From Erysipelotrichaceae bacterium (GTDB lineage: Bacteria > Bacillota_I > Bacilli_A > Erysipelotrichales > Erysipelotrichaceae): DNA of 64,000 nucleotides. Positions 38,729 through 48,144 of the stretch are shown here, piece by piece. Location of the stretch: assembly GCA_017419165.1 (NCBI GenBank), contig JAFOLW010000071.1:30062-94061 (forward strand), in the 5' to 3' direction. The notes beneath the pieces are model-generated. The model was not told the DNA's origin. It worked only from the letters and a program-made list of their open reading frames with translations, and made no database searches. Positions within the stretch are counted from its first letter, which is position 1. Each line of letters opens with the position of its first letter. Position numbers and translations under genes: made by a program.

Positions 38729-41700
38729 GTGAGCTGTCCTTTATATATAAGAAGCGTTTATTCTCTGCTTTCTTCGATGTGTTCGATCGAGGGGATCGTT
38801 TCTTATGCCCGAAAATACGGTTTTGATCATGTCGGTCTTGTCGACCGCAATGTCCTTGCCGGGGCGATGGCATTCAAAAAGGCCTGTGAAAAAACAGGCA
38901 TCACGCCGGTCTACGGTCTGGAATTCGATGTGCAGATACAGTCACGCATCTTTACCTGCATCATGTATGCAAAAGACGATGAGGGGTTTAAGAATCTCAT
39001 GGCGCTTTCCAGCCACATCTGCACCAAACAGATCGAAGCCATCGATCCGGAGACATTGAATGAATATAAAGATCATAATGTCCTGTGTCTTCTTTCCGAT
39101 TCCATGCCGCTGACTTATGTCATCGACAGAAAAGAAGATGTGGACGATATGCTGATGAAACAGAAGATGTGGTTCGGTAACTATATCGTGGCTCTGGTCG
39201 ATCACGATATCGCTGCCAATGCTTACCGCGATCAGATCCTCAAGCCGATCTTGAAACAGAACGGCATCTCCACGATCGCTTTATCCAGGACGTTTTATCT
39301 GCAGAGGGATGATTACGAAGAATTCAATGTCCTGAAATGTATCCGGGACAAGCGCATCCGGGATGATCAGGATTTCGCCGAAGAATCCGGAAGACATTTT
39401 CTGACCGGGGAAGAATATGACCTTTTATATGAAAGGGAAGATCTGATCAATACCGATCTTCTTGCTTCGAAACTGCACGTGAACATGTCATTCTCGACGT
39501 CCTTGCCGGTCTATGAAAACAAAAGAGGGATCCCTTCCAAAGACTATCTGGTCCTCTTGTGCCGGGAAGGACTCAAGCGCCGTCTCAAAGGGAACGTCAC
39601 GCAAGCCTACGCCCGCCGTCTGGACTATGAGCTCAGCGTCATCCTGAAGATGCATTTTGAGGATTATTTCCTGATCGTCTATGACTTCATCCTTTTTGCC
39701 AAGAAACAGGGGATCATGGTCGGTCCGGGCAGAGGTTCGGCAGCCGGTTCTCTGGTCTCGTACTGTCTGGGCATCACCGAGATCGATCCGATCCGTTACG
39801 GTCTGATCTTTGAGCGTTTTCTCAATCCTGAAAGGATCTCCATGCCGGATATCGATACGGATTTTCCCGATGACCGCAGAGACGAGGTCATCGCTTATGT
39901 CAAGGAACGCTACGGGATCGACCATGTCGGTCACATCATCACTTACGGTACCCTGAAAGCCAAGCAGGTCTTGCGCGATGTCGGCAGGGTCTTGAATTAT
40001 CCTGTCCGGGAGATCGACGGCATATGCAAGCTGATCCCGAATGCGCTGGATATGAATTTAGGCAAAGCCTACGATGAAGTTGCGCTCTTCCGTCAGAAGA
40101 TCGAATCGGAACAGCGTTTCCGTACGTTGTTCAGGATCTCCCGCAAATTGGAGTTTTTCCCGCGCCATGAATCCACGCATGCCGCCGGCATCGTCATGTC
40201 GAGAAAACCGTTGGATGAAGTCGTACCGATCACCCGCATCGAATCGGACATCTATTCGACGCAGTATACGATGGAGCACCTTGAGGAACTTGGTCTGATC
40301 AAGATGGATTTCCTCGGTCTGAGGAACCTGGGCATCATCGCCGAGATCGTCGGCGATATCCGGCAAAAAGTAGATTTTGATCTGCGCAGCATCCCTTTGG
40401 ATGACCGGAAGACCTTCGACCTGATCGATTCGGTCAATGTCCTGGGCATCTTTCAGCTGGAATCTTCGGGGATGCGCAACCTCATCCGCAAGATGCGGCC
40501 GAGAAGTTTTGAAGAGATCGGCATGACCATCGCTCTGTACCGCCCGGGACCGATGAAAAACATCCCGGTCTTCCTGGAATACCGGGCGCATCCCGAGAAA
40601 GCGGATTACATCCATCCCGATCTGGCACCGATCTTAAAAGAGACGTACGGCATCATCGTCTACCAGGAACAGATCATCAACATCGCCCGGGTCATGGCCG
40701 GTTTCAGCTACGGCAAAGCGGACATCTTACGAAAGGCGATGTCCAAGAAGAAGCTTTCGGAACTGGAGAAGCTGCATTCCGATTTCATCGAAGGAAGTAT
40801 CGCAAACGGCTATGACAAGGCATTGAGCGAAAAGGTCTACAGCTTGATCCTGGAATTTGCCAACTACGGTTTCAATAAATCACATTCGATCGCTTATGCG
40901 CTGGTCGCTTATCAGCTGGCGTATCTGAAAGCGAACTATCCTTTATATTTCTACAAGGCTCTGCTCAACGGTGTGACGGGTTCCCAGTCCAAGACTTATG
41001 ACTACATCAGCGAATGCATGAACATCGGTCAGAAGGTGAAGGGGATCAGCCTGAATGAATCGACGGATTCCTACAGGATCCTGGGCGATGCCATCCTGAT
41101 GCCTTTTTCCATCTGCAAGGATGTGGGCTCGATCTCGGCAAACAAGATCATTGAGGAACGCATGAGCAACGGTCCGTTCACCGATTATGTGCAGGCCGTC
41201 AAGAGGCTGGTGCTCAAAGGCGTCGAGCGGAATGTCATCGAGAATCTGATCTATGCCGGTGCTTTCGACGAGTTCCGTCATTCAAGACACACGATGATCG
41301 CTTCTTTGAACAATGTCATCATGTATGCTGATGCACATAAAGGGGAGATCTCGCTGATCAAGGATTATGACGATGCGCCGATCATTGAAGAACTGCCGGA
41401 TGACAATATGGTCCTGGCGGAAAACGAAAAGGGCGTTCTGGGTTTTTATTTCAGTTTCAATCCGATGATCGCTGTGAAGAAGAAATACGATATCGAATGC
41501 GATAATCTGTATAATTTATCTGTAAGTACCGGTTATGTCAAAGGTTTCGGCCTGATCAAACGGGTCAAATCGCTCAAGACGAAGCGGGGAGAGATGATGG
41601 CGTTCGTCGATCTCGTGGATGACAAAGGCGCTTTATCGCTGGCAGTGATGCCGAAGGTCTATGCCTTGCATTCCTCGCAGCTGGTCAAAGGGCGTTATCT

Positions 41701-41764
41701 GAAATTCGAAGGTAAGATAGAAAAAGAAGCTTCCTGTCTGGTCAGGAGCCTGGAAGTTCTTTAG
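38729..41764 (+). CDS. dnaE: DNA polymerase III alpha subunit, DnaE type
   Basis: In Bacillota DnaE extends primers on the lagging strand alongside PolC. The 1011-residue product has a PHP domain, the palm with 'PDIDTDFPDDRRDEV' (catalytic Asp), a fingers region 'IALYRPGPMKNIPVF', a helix-hairpin-helix and an OB domain near the C-terminus. The PHP start 'IRSVYSLLSSMCSIEG' replaces the HxHxxYS metal ligands, so the phosphoesterase site is probably inactive. It is shorter than E. coli DnaE, as Bacillota DnaE often is. The start codon is GTG. Confidence 0.95.
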   Translation: MSCPLYIRSVYSLLSSMCSIEGIVSYARKYGFDHVGLVDRNVLAGAMAFKKACEKTGITPVYGLEFDVQIQSRIFTCIMYAKDDEGFKNLMALSSHICTKQIEAIDPETLNEYKDHNVLCLLSDSMPLTYVIDRKEDVDDMLMKQKMWFGNYIVALVDHDIAANAYRDQILKPILKQNGISTIALSRTFYLQRDDYEEFNVLKCIRDKRIRDDQDFAEESGRHFLTGEEYDLLYEREDLINTDLLASKLHVNMSFSTSLPVYENKRGIPSKDYLVLLCREGLKRRLKGNVTQAYARRLDYELSVILKMHFEDYFLIVYDFILFAKKQGIMVGPGRGSAAGSLVSYCLGITEIDPIRYGLIFERFLNPERISMPDIDTDFPDDRRDEVIAYVKERYGIDHVGHIITYGTLKAKQVLRDVGRVLNYPVREIDGICKLIPNALDMNLGKAYDEVALFRQKIESEQRFRTLFRISRKLEFFPRHESTHAAGIVMSRKPLDEVVPITRIESDIYSTQYTMEHLEELGLIKMDFLGLRNLGIIAEIVGDIRQKVDFDLRSIPLDDRKTFDLIDSVNVLGIFQLESSGMRNLIRKMRPRSFEEIGMTIALYRPGPMKNIPVFLEYRAHPEKADYIHPDLAPILKETYGIIVYQEQIINIARVMAGFSYGKADILRKAMSKKKLSELEKLHSDFIEGSIANGYDKALSEKVYSLILEFANYGFNKSHSIAYALVAYQLAYLKANYPLYFYKALLNGVTGSQSKTYDYISECMNIGQKVKGISLNESTDSYRILGDAILMPFSICKDVGSISANKIIEERMSNGPFTDYVQAVKRLVLKGVERNVIENLIYAGAFDEFRHSRHTMIASLNNVIMYADAHKGEISLIKDYDDAPIIEELPDDNMVLAENEKGVLGFYFSFNPMIAVKKKYDIECDNLYNLSVSTGYVKGFGLIKRVKSLKTKRGEMMAFVDLVDDKGALSLAVMPKVYALHSSQLVKGRYLKFEGKIEKEASCLVRSLEVL

Positions 41765-41775
41765 GAGGAAGGAAA

Positions 41776-42435
41776 ATGAAGATACTGATCGTCGATGACG
41801 AGGTCAAGATAAGAGAGGTCGTTTCGGAATATGCCAAGTCCTACGGCTACGAATGCGATCAGGCCAGCAACGGTATCGATGCGGTCGACATGGTATCGAA
41901 AAATGACTATGACTGCGTTATTTTGGATATCATGATGCCGGAACTGGACGGCTTTTCCGCCTGCAAGAAGATCAAAGCGATCAAGAACGTGCCGGTGATC
42001 ATGTTGTCGGCCAGGACGGAGGAAGACGACAAGCTGTTTTCCTTCGATCTGGGTGTCGATGATTATGTCACCAAGCCGTTCTCTCCCAAGGAACTGATGG
42101 CGAGGATCCGCGTGATCTGTGAACGCAATGCATCAAGAAACAATGACAAATACGTTTTTGATACTTTAAGCATCGATGTCCTCGGCCGCTGTGTCAGCAT
42201 CGACGGAGAAAAACTGACTCTGACACCGAAGGAACTCGATCTGCTGATCTATCTGGTCAAAAACAAGAACATCGCCATCGGCAGAGACAAGCTGCTTTCG
42301 GCAGTCTGGGAGATGGACTACTATGAAGATGACCGTACGATCGATACGCATATCAAGATGCTGAGGAAGGACCTCGGCAGATATGCCGATCATATCGTGA
42401 CGGTGAGAGGTATGGGATACAAGTTTGAAGTTTGA
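41776..42435 (+). CDS. OmpR/PhoB-family response regulator
   Basis: The 219-residue product has a receiver domain with acidic pair Asp7-Asp8, phosphoacceptor Asp51 in 'CVILDIMMPELDG' and Lys in 'DDYVTKPFSP'. A C-terminal winged helix contains 'LTPKELDLLIYLVKN' and 'RTIDTHIKMLRKDLG'. AGGAGGAAGGAAA precedes the ATG. It overlaps its kinase gene by 11 nt. The target genes cannot be inferred from context. Confidence 0.95.
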   Translation: MKILIVDDEVKIREVVSEYAKSYGYECDQASNGIDAVDMVSKNDYDCVILDIMMPELDGFSACKKIKAIKNVPVIMLSARTEEDDKLFSFDLGVDDYVTKPFSPKELMARIRVICERNASRNNDKYVFDTLSIDVLGRCVSIDGEKLTLTPKELDLLIYLVKNKNIAIGRDKLLSAVWEMDYYEDDRTIDTHIKMLRKDLGRYADHIVTVRGMGYKFEV

Positions 42436-43876
42436 TTTCCGCGGCATAAGGTTTTCGACCTGGCTATATTTTCTGGGATTCTCAGTTTCGATCATGCTGC
42501 TGCTGGGATCGCTTTTGGTCATGCTCATAAAACCGTATTACCGCAACGACCGCATCAAGACCATCGATGCGATCTCCGCGACGATGGGATCGCTCTTGCT
42601 CAATGACGACGTAAGAAGAAACGACATCGAATCGGCAGCCCGGACCATCATCGGCAACAACGTCTGCGTGATCATCTACAACGAATCGGGCGAGTCGATC
42701 TACTATCCGCCGGATTCTCTCGGCCAGCTGTGCATGCTCGACAAGCAGATCAGTGTCGGAGAAGAGGTCTTCACGATCAAGAACGAACCGCTCAAGATGA
42801 TCGAACTGATCAAACATGAAAACCCGCTTTCCCTGACCATCAATTCGCCTTATGCCGACCTGGAGATGCTTCTTTACGGCAAACAGGTCAAGGCCAATCT
42901 GGCGAATTATTATCTGATCCTCAATACGCCTCTGGAACCGGCGGAATCCTACATCGATTTCATATTGAACCAGTATATCTACATTGCCGCGATCGTCATC
43001 ATCATCGCTCTGATCGTTGCTTTGTTTCTGGCAAAGAGGATCTCTTCGCCGATCGTCAAGATGAAGAACGAAGCCAACAAGCTTGCCCAAGGCGACTACG
43101 ATGTCCGTTTCAAGACCAATTCCTTCTCGGAGATCAATGACCTGGCTTCGACGCTCGACGACGCAACGGAGAAGCTGTCTAAGGTCAACGAACTGCGCAA
43201 AGACCTCGTCGCCAATGTCTCCCATGACATCAAGACGCCTTTGACGATGATCCAGGCATATGCCGAAATGATCAAGGACATCTCGGGCAACGATCCGAAA
43301 AAGCGCAACGAACATCTCGATGTCATCCTGCAGGAGACCGAATATCTCAATAAGCTGGTCACCGATATGTCGGAACTTTCCAAGCTGCAGTCCGGCGTCA
43401 TCGAGATCCGCCGGGGCAACTTCGACCTGAAGGAATGCGCCGACAATGTGGTCCTGCTTCTTTCGAAGATCATCACCGAAAAAAACATCAATCTGGTCCT
43501 CGACTTCGATGACTGCGTCGTCTATGCCGATGAGATCAAGATCTCCCAGGTCATCTATAACTTCTTATCCAACGCCTTGAAGTATTCCGATGCGGATTCC
43601 AAGATTATCATGCGTATCCGCAATTATGAGGATAAGGTCAGAGTGGAAGTGTCCGATAACGGCAACGGCATCGCTCCGGAAGCTTTGCCTTACATCTGGG
43701 ACCGTTATTATAAGGTCGACAAGAATTTCAACCGTTCCGTCAATTCCACCGGCCTGGGCCTGGCGATCGCCAAGGCGATCTTAGAGGCACATAAATGCAG
43801 ATACGGCGTGACTTCCAAACTCGGGGAAGGCTCGACGTTCTGGTTCGAACTCGATAAAGACTATGACGAAGAATGA
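42425..43876 (+). CDS. Membrane sensor histidine kinase
   Basis: The 483-residue partner kinase has membrane segments at about 12-34 and 184-204 enclosing a 150-residue extracellular sensor, then HAMP, HisKA with His268 in 'NVSHDIKTPL', and HATPase with N box 'NALKYSD', G1 'DNGNGIAPEA' and G2 'GLGLAI'. The only start giving the first membrane segment is a TTG at 42425, inside the regulator gene. The signal is unknown. trmN6 follows with a 14-nt overlap. Confidence 0.93.
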   Translation: MKFDFRGIRFSTWLYFLGFSVSIMLLLGSLLVMLIKPYYRNDRIKTIDAISATMGSLLLNDDVRRNDIESAARTIIGNNVCVIIYNESGESIYYPPDSLGQLCMLDKQISVGEEVFTIKNEPLKMIELIKHENPLSLTINSPYADLEMLLYGKQVKANLANYYLILNTPLEPAESYIDFILNQYIYIAAIVIIIALIVALFLAKRISSPIVKMKNEANKLAQGDYDVRFKTNSFSEINDLASTLDDATEKLSKVNELRKDLVANVSHDIKTPLTMIQAYAEMIKDISGNDPKKRNEHLDVILQETEYLNKLVTDMSELSKLQSGVIEIRRGNFDLKECADNVVLLLSKIITEKNINLVLDFDDCVVYADEIKISQVIYNFLSNALKYSDADSKIIMRIRNYEDKVRVEVSDNGNGIAPEALPYIWDRYYKVDKNFNRSVNSTGLGLAIAKAILEAHKCRYGVTSKLGEGSTFWFELDKDYDEE

Positions 43877-44525
43877 TTTTCTTGAAGGCATCGACTATCT
43901 CTTCGATCAGGAAGGCTGCCCGTATAAGCTGAATTCCGATACCGTCGCTTTGGGGAAGTTCCTCGATCCTTTGATGGGCAAGACCGTATTGGACATCGGG
44001 ACCAACAGCGGTGCGCTGCTCCTGTATGCACATGAAAAAGGAGCGAAGTTTTTGTATGGCACGGACATCCACGAAGACGCCCTGAACAAGGCAAAAGAAA
44101 ACCTCGAACGTTATACGGAGGATTTCAGGCTTTTTCACTGTCCGGTACAGGAGCTTGCCATCGATCCGGTCGATACCGTCATATGCAATCCGCCGTTTTT
44201 TGAGATGAACAATGTCACGGAAGATCTATACATGAAACAGGCCATGTTTGAAGAGGGACTTCCGCTGGATGATCTGTTTTCTTCTTTCCGCAGGCTCATG
44301 AAAGAGAACGGGGAAGTGTTCCTGATCTATCAGGCGGACCGTTTTCCCGAGATCTACGATATGTGCAAGGCTTACAAGCTCAAGATCATGAAGATGGCGT
44401 TCGTCCATGATGTCTCTTCTCCGCATGCCTTGCGCATCCTGCTGAAACTGAAGATCGGCAAGATGTCCAAGCTCAAGGTCCTCAGGCCGGTGATGCTGGA
44501 CAAGGGAAAGTTCAAAGAGTGGTAA
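43863..44525 (+). CDS. trmN6: tRNA1(Val) (adenine37-N6)-methyltransferase-like protein
   Basis: The 220-residue SAM enzyme has motif I 'VLDIGTNSGALLLYA' and the N6-adenine signature 'NPPF' in 'VICNPPFFEM', with the C-terminal 'SSPHALRILLKL' segment seen in the TrmN6/YabB group. The substrate is inferred from family. It overlaps the kinase gene and probably belongs to the same transcript, ending at the hairpin that overlaps its stop. Confidence 0.82.
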   Translation: MTKNDFLEGIDYLFDQEGCPYKLNSDTVALGKFLDPLMGKTVLDIGTNSGALLLYAHEKGAKFLYGTDIHEDALNKAKENLERYTEDFRLFHCPVQELAIDPVDTVICNPPFFEMNNVTEDLYMKQAMFEEGLPLDDLFSSFRRLMKENGEVFLIYQADRFPEIYDMCKAYKLKIMKMAFVHDVSSPHALRILLKLKIGKMSKLKVLRPVMLDKGKFKEW

Positions 44526-44548
44526 AATGCCTTTAAAAAAGGCATTTT
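44524..44548 (+). terminator. trmN6 terminator
   Basis: AAAATGCC and GGCATTTT pair across an A/T-rich loop. The trmN6 TAA overlaps the first arm. The T-run is short. Confidence 0.65.
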
Positions 44549-44552
44549 CTGA

Positions 44553-44581
44553 TTGAATTTTGAAAAGTCTTCCGCTATAAT
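44553..44581 (+). promoter_or_regulatory. rplU-prp-rpmA promoter
   Basis: TTGAAT, a 17-bp spacer and TATAAT give a start near 44588 and a leader of about 100 nt. Confidence 0.85.
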
Positions 44582-44587
44582 ACATAT

Positions 44588-44690
44588 GTTATAGTCTCTC
44601 CATAGAGGGGATTATAACCGCTCAGAGAAGGTTTCAAGTACTTTCGGGTCACCTTAATGGCGAGTCTGAATCTAAAAAAGGAGGTGCACT
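44588..44690 (+). ncRNA. L21 ribosomal-protein leader
   Basis: The leader before rplU can form nested helices, TCAGA (44622) with TCTGA (44665) enclosing AAGGT (44628) with ACCTT (44651). Position and architecture fit the L21 leader found before rplU in Bacillota, thought to be an autoregulatory site for L21. AAAGGAGG follows. The family assignment is by context and partial structure. Confidence 0.72.
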
Positions 44691-44999
44691 ATGTACGCAA
44701 TTATCGAAACTGGTGGCAAACAGCTCAAGGTCGAAGAAGGCCAGACGATCTATGTCGAGAAGCTGGACGTTGAAGAAGGCAAAGAATATACCTTTGACAA
44801 AGTCGTAGCCCTGGAAAACGGTGGATTGACTTTAGGTACTCCGTATGTTGACGGAGCCAAGGTCACCTGCAAGGTCGAAAAACAAGGTAAGGAAAAGAAG
44901 ATCGTCATCTTCAAGTACAAACAGAAGACCGGTTCTACAAGACGCAAGCAGGGTCATCGTCAGCCATACACCAAGTTGACTGTTGAAAAGATCGGCTAA
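44691..44999 (+). CDS. rplU: 50S ribosomal protein L21
   Basis: The 102-residue product starts '[17 protein letters not shown]' and ends with the L21 signature '[20 protein letters not shown]'. It binds 23S rRNA. It is first in rplU-prp-rpmA-obgE, the usual Bacillota order. Confidence 0.98.
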   Translation: MYAIIETGGKQLKVEEGQTIYVEKLDVEEGKEYTFDKVVALENGGLTLGTPYVDGAKVTCKVEKQGKEKKIVIFKYKQKTGSTRRKQGHRQPYTKLTVEKIG

Positions 45000-45304
45000 T
45001 GATCAAAGCGATTTTTCAGGCCGATGAGGATCGCTACATCAGTCTTGATGTCAGCGGTCATGCGGAATACGGCGAATATGGAAAGGATCTGATCTGTGCT
45101 TCCGTAAGTTCGATCATGTTCGGTTTCATGAATGCCATCGACGGTCTGGAAGAGGATGTGAAGATCACACAGTCAGAAAACAGGATCACGGTTGTTGATC
45201 ACAGCGGTTCGGAGAAAGTCAATGACTACTTCGAGCTGGTCATTATGCAGTTAAAAACGATCGAAGCCTCATACGGAGACTTCATTAAAGTGGAAAGGAA
45301 GTAA
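44999..45304 (+). CDS. prp: Ribosomal-processing cysteine protease Prp
   Basis: Prp trims the N-terminal extension of L27. The 101-residue product has the catalytic pair His21 ('SGHAEYGEYG') and Cys33 ('DLICASVSSI'). It shares one base with the rplU stop and lies directly before rpmA, whose product carries the cleavage sequence. Confidence 0.96.
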   Translation: MIKAIFQADEDRYISLDVSGHAEYGEYGKDLICASVSSIMFGFMNAIDGLEEDVKITQSENRITVVDHSGSEKVNDYFELVIMQLKTIEASYGDFIKVERK

Positions 45305-45310
45305 AACAAC

Positions 45311-45595
45311 ATGAAATATGTACTGAATATTCAGTTCTTCGCTTCTAAAAAAGGTGTAGGTTCGACCAAGAACGGACGTGATTCCCATTCCAAGCGTCTG
45401 GGTGCGAAACTGGCTGACGGTCAGTTCGCTACTGCTGGTTCTATCATTTACCGCCAGAGAGGTACGAAGATTCATCCGGGAGAAAACGTTAAGAAGGGCG
45501 GAGACGATACTCTGTTCTGCTTGATCGACGGTGTTGTCAAATACGAACACTTAGGCAAGAAGAGAACGAAAGTATCCGTTTATCCGGCTGTTTAA
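45311..45595 (+). CDS. rpmA: 50S ribosomal protein L27 with Prp-cleaved extension
   Basis: L27 contacts the peptidyl-transferase centre through its N-terminus. The 94-residue product starts '[17 protein letters not shown]'; in Bacillota Prp cuts between Phe and Ala of this segment, exposing ASKKG. The rest ('[20 protein letters not shown]') is typical. Confidence 0.98.
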   Translation: MKYVLNIQFFASKKGVGSTKNGRDSHSKRLGAKLADGQFATAGSIIYRQRGTKIHPGENVKKGGDDTLFCLIDGVVKYEHLGKKRTKVSVYPAV

Positions 45596-45610
45596 TATTC
45601 TATTGGATTC

Positions 45611-45633
45611 AAGGCCCTTTACAGGGCTTTTTT
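45611..45633 (+). terminator. Hairpin between rpmA and obgE
   Basis: GCCCT/AGGGC around TTAC is followed by six T. It probably reduces read-through from the ribosomal genes into obgE. Confidence 0.75.
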
Positions 45634-45647
45634 AAAGGATTGGACAC

Positions 45648-46934
45648 ATGCAATTTATCGATAAAGTAAAACTGAAACTCAAAGCGGGAAACGGCGGCAA
45701 CGGCATCGTCGCTTTTATGCGCGAGAAATACAACCCGCTCGGCGGTCCTTCCGGCGGTGACGGAGGCAGCGGCGGTTCGATCATCTTCAAGGTCGACACC
45801 AATAAGTCCACGCTGCTGGATCTTCGTTTTTCCAAGATGATCCGGGCACAGGACGGCGAGAACGGCAAGACCAACAACATGTACGGTGCTTCCAGAGAGG
45901 ATGTCATCGTCAAAGTTCCGCTGGGAACGATCGTCAAGGATCTCGATCTGGACGAAGTGATCGCCGACCTCAACAAGCTGGATGCGGAAGAAGTCATCTG
46001 CCAGGGCGGCAAGGGCGGCAAAGGCAACTATCATTTCAAGTCGTCGAGGAACAATGCGCCGGACTACTGCACCTTAGGAACTCCGGGCGAAGAGAGGAAC
46101 GTCCTGGTCGAACTCAAGCTTCTTGCCGATGTCGGACTGGTCGGTCTTCCTTCGGTAGGCAAGTCGACGCTTCTTTCCGTCGTCTCCAACGCCAGGCCTG
46201 AGATCGCCGATTATCCGTTCACGACGCTCAAGCCGCAGCTGGGTATGGTCAAAGCGGGAGATACTTCTTTTGTCATGGCCGACCTGCCGGGACTGATCGA
46301 AGGTGCATCGGAAGGAAAAGGCCTGGGCCATGAATTCCTGAAACACATCGAGCGCTGCCGTCTGATCATCCATGTCCTGGATATGGGACACGAAGATCCG
46401 ATCCGGGATTTCGAAGTGATCAACGAAGAACTCAAGAAATATCCGGGGAATCTCTCCGAGCGTCCGCAGATCGTTTTGGCCAACAAGATGGATCTCGATA
46501 ACGCGGAGGACAATCTCAAGGCATTCAAGGAAAAATATCCCGATCTGGAAGTCTTTGAAGCGATCACGCTGATCAACGAGGGACTGATGCCCGTCTTATA
46601 TAAAGCCGGTGAGATGCTCAAGGAGCTCCCGCAGTTCCCGCTCTACGATCCGAACAAAGCCGAAAACAAAGTCGTCTACAAATACGAAGAGCCGAAGCCC
46701 TTTGAGATCTACAACGAAGGAAACGGCGTTTGGAGAGTGGAAGGCGAAAAAGTCGAACGTTTATTCAGGAGTACCAATTTCAAAGATGATGATTCCGTGC
46801 TCCGTTTCTCGAGAGCGCTGTCCCGCATGAAGCTGGATGAAGCGCTGAGAGAGAAAGGCTGCAGGAACGGCGATCAGGTCTTCATACAGGATTACAGTTT
46901 CGATTTTATGGATGATGATGAAGATGAACAGTGA
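45648..46934 (+). CDS. obgE: GTPase ObgE/CgtA
   Basis: Obg is an essential GTPase in 50S assembly and stress signalling. The 428-residue product has the glycine-rich Obg fold (residues 1-158, 'GGPSGGDGGSGGSIIF'), the G domain with 'GLPSVGKSTLLSVVSNA', 'DLPGLIEGASEGKGLGHEFL' and 'NKMD', and the C-terminal OCT domain of Gram-positive Obg. AAAGGATTGG precedes the ATG. Its stop lies in the terminator loop. Confidence 0.97.
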   Translation: MQFIDKVKLKLKAGNGGNGIVAFMREKYNPLGGPSGGDGGSGGSIIFKVDTNKSTLLDLRFSKMIRAQDGENGKTNNMYGASREDVIVKVPLGTIVKDLDLDEVIADLNKLDAEEVICQGGKGGKGNYHFKSSRNNAPDYCTLGTPGEERNVLVELKLLADVGLVGLPSVGKSTLLSVVSNARPEIADYPFTTLKPQLGMVKAGDTSFVMADLPGLIEGASEGKGLGHEFLKHIERCRLIIHVLDMGHEDPIRDFEVINEELKKYPGNLSERPQIVLANKMDLDNAEDNLKAFKEKYPDLEVFEAITLINEGLMPVLYKAGEMLKELPQFPLYDPNKAENKVVYKYEEPKPFEIYNEGNGVWRVEGEKVERLFRSTNFKDDDSVLRFSRALSRMKLDEALREKGCRNGDQVFIQDYSFDFMDDDEDEQ

Positions 46935-46950
46935 TGTTCATCTTTTTTTT
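46923..46950 (+). terminator. obgE terminator
   Basis: GATGAACA/TGTTCATC with loop GTGA is followed by eight T. The TGA stop (46932-46934) is in the loop. Confidence 0.92.
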
Positions 46951-46965
46951 GGCTACCGGTCGTTG

Positions 46966-46979
46966 TGTAAACGTTTTCA
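46966..46979. promoter_or_regulatory. CcpA cre site
   Basis: TGTAAACGTTTTCA matches the cre consensus TGWAANCGNTNWCA at every position. It lies between the -35 and -10 regions of the following importer operon, a repressing position. Confidence 0.85.
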
Positions 46980-46986
46980 AAAGTAC

Positions 46987-46992
46987 TATAAT
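46987..46992 (+). promoter_or_regulatory. -10 box of the Afu-type importer operon
   Basis: TATAAT follows the cre box by 7 nt; a TTGTGT 18 bp upstream may act as -35. GGGAGGAAAAAA precedes the ATG at 47032. Confidence 0.65.
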
Positions 46993-47031
46993 AATAACAA
47001 AGGGATCGCAATAGATCCCGGGAGGAAAAAA

Positions 47032-48099
47032 ATGAAGAAATTTTTTAAACTGCTTATGATCGCATTGCTGGTCTGCTCATTGACCGCGTGCGGCGAAAAA
47101 GCTCCTGAAGAACCTGCAGGCGAAGAAACTGTAGGCGGCGGCGATCTGATCATTTATTCGCCGAACTCCGATCCGCTGATCGAAGTCGCTTACACATTCG
47201 GTGAAAAGTACGGCATCAATGTCCAAGTCGTTTCTGCCGGTACCGGTGAGTGTCTCGAAAGGATCTCTGCCGAAAAAGAGAATCCGCAGGCTGACGTCAT
47301 GTACGGCGGCATGAACTACGCCAACTCTTTCAAGGAAGAATACGTTCCTCTGTTTGAACAGTACACTGCAGCAGGCGATGACAAGCTTCCGGAAGCTTAC
47401 CGTAACTTCAACGGCATCACCACACACTATGCTCTGGACGGTTCCGCTGCACTGCTGGTCAACATCAAAGAATATGAAAAGTTAGGTCTCAACCTTGAAG
47501 ATTTCGATTCTTATGCCGATCTGTTACAGCCTGAACTCGCCGGCAAGATCGCTATGGGCGACCCGGCTAACTCTTCCAGTGCCTGGGCTGAACTCACCAA
47601 CATGCTTCTGGTCATGGGCGATGAACCATATGACGAGAAAGCCTGGGAATGGGTCTCCGAATTCATCAACAACCTGAACGGTGTCCAGCTGTCTTCTTCT
47701 TCCGCGATCTATAAGGGAACTTACGAAGGCGAATATGTCGTCGGTGTCTCTTACGAAGATCCGTGTGTCTCTCTGCTGGTCGACGGCGGCGGCGACAAAG
47801 TCAAGCTCGTCTATCCGTCAGAAGGTGCCGTCTGGCTCCCTGCCGGTGTCGCTATCATCAAGAATGCTCCGAACATGGACAACGCGAAACTGTTCTTAGA
47901 CTGGCTGATCTCCGACGAAGGTCAGGGCGAGATCGCCAAGACGACTGCACGTCCGGTCAATCCTTCCATCGCCAATACGGCTAAGGAAATGACTCCGTTC
48001 TCCGAGATCAATGTGGTCTACGAAGATATGGCACTGTGCGGAACCCATAAGGGTGAATGGCAGCAGCGCTGGACAGACATGTTCACAGCTGCCCAATAA
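47032..48099 (+). CDS. AfuA/FbpA-type solute-binding lipoprotein
   Basis: The 355-residue product has a lipoprotein signal ending 'LTACGE' and the type II binding-protein fold of the AfuA/FbpA/PhnS group ('DLIIYSPNSDPLIEVAYTF', 'SAGTGECLERI', 'ADVMYGGM'). The expected substrates are ferric iron, 2-aminoethylphosphonate or hexose phosphates. I do not see the paired tyrosines of ferric-binding proteins near the C-terminus, and the cre box argues for a carbon source. It is followed by ATPase and permease genes. Confidence 0.8.
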   Translation: MKKFFKLLMIALLVCSLTACGEKAPEEPAGEETVGGGDLIIYSPNSDPLIEVAYTFGEKYGINVQVVSAGTGECLERISAEKENPQADVMYGGMNYANSFKEEYVPLFEQYTAAGDDKLPEAYRNFNGITTHYALDGSAALLVNIKEYEKLGLNLEDFDSYADLLQPELAGKIAMGDPANSSSAWAELTNMLLVMGDEPYDEKAWEWVSEFINNLNGVQLSSSSAIYKGTYEGEYVVGVSYEDPCVSLLVDGGGDKVKLVYPSEGAVWLPAGVAIIKNAPNMDNAKLFLDWLISDEGQGEIAKTTARPVNPSIANTAKEMTPFSEINVVYEDMALCGTHKGEWQQRWTDMFTAAQ

Positions 48100-48144
48100 G
48101 CTTTTCAGAAATATCATTTATTTAAAACAAGTGAGGTTGGAAAT

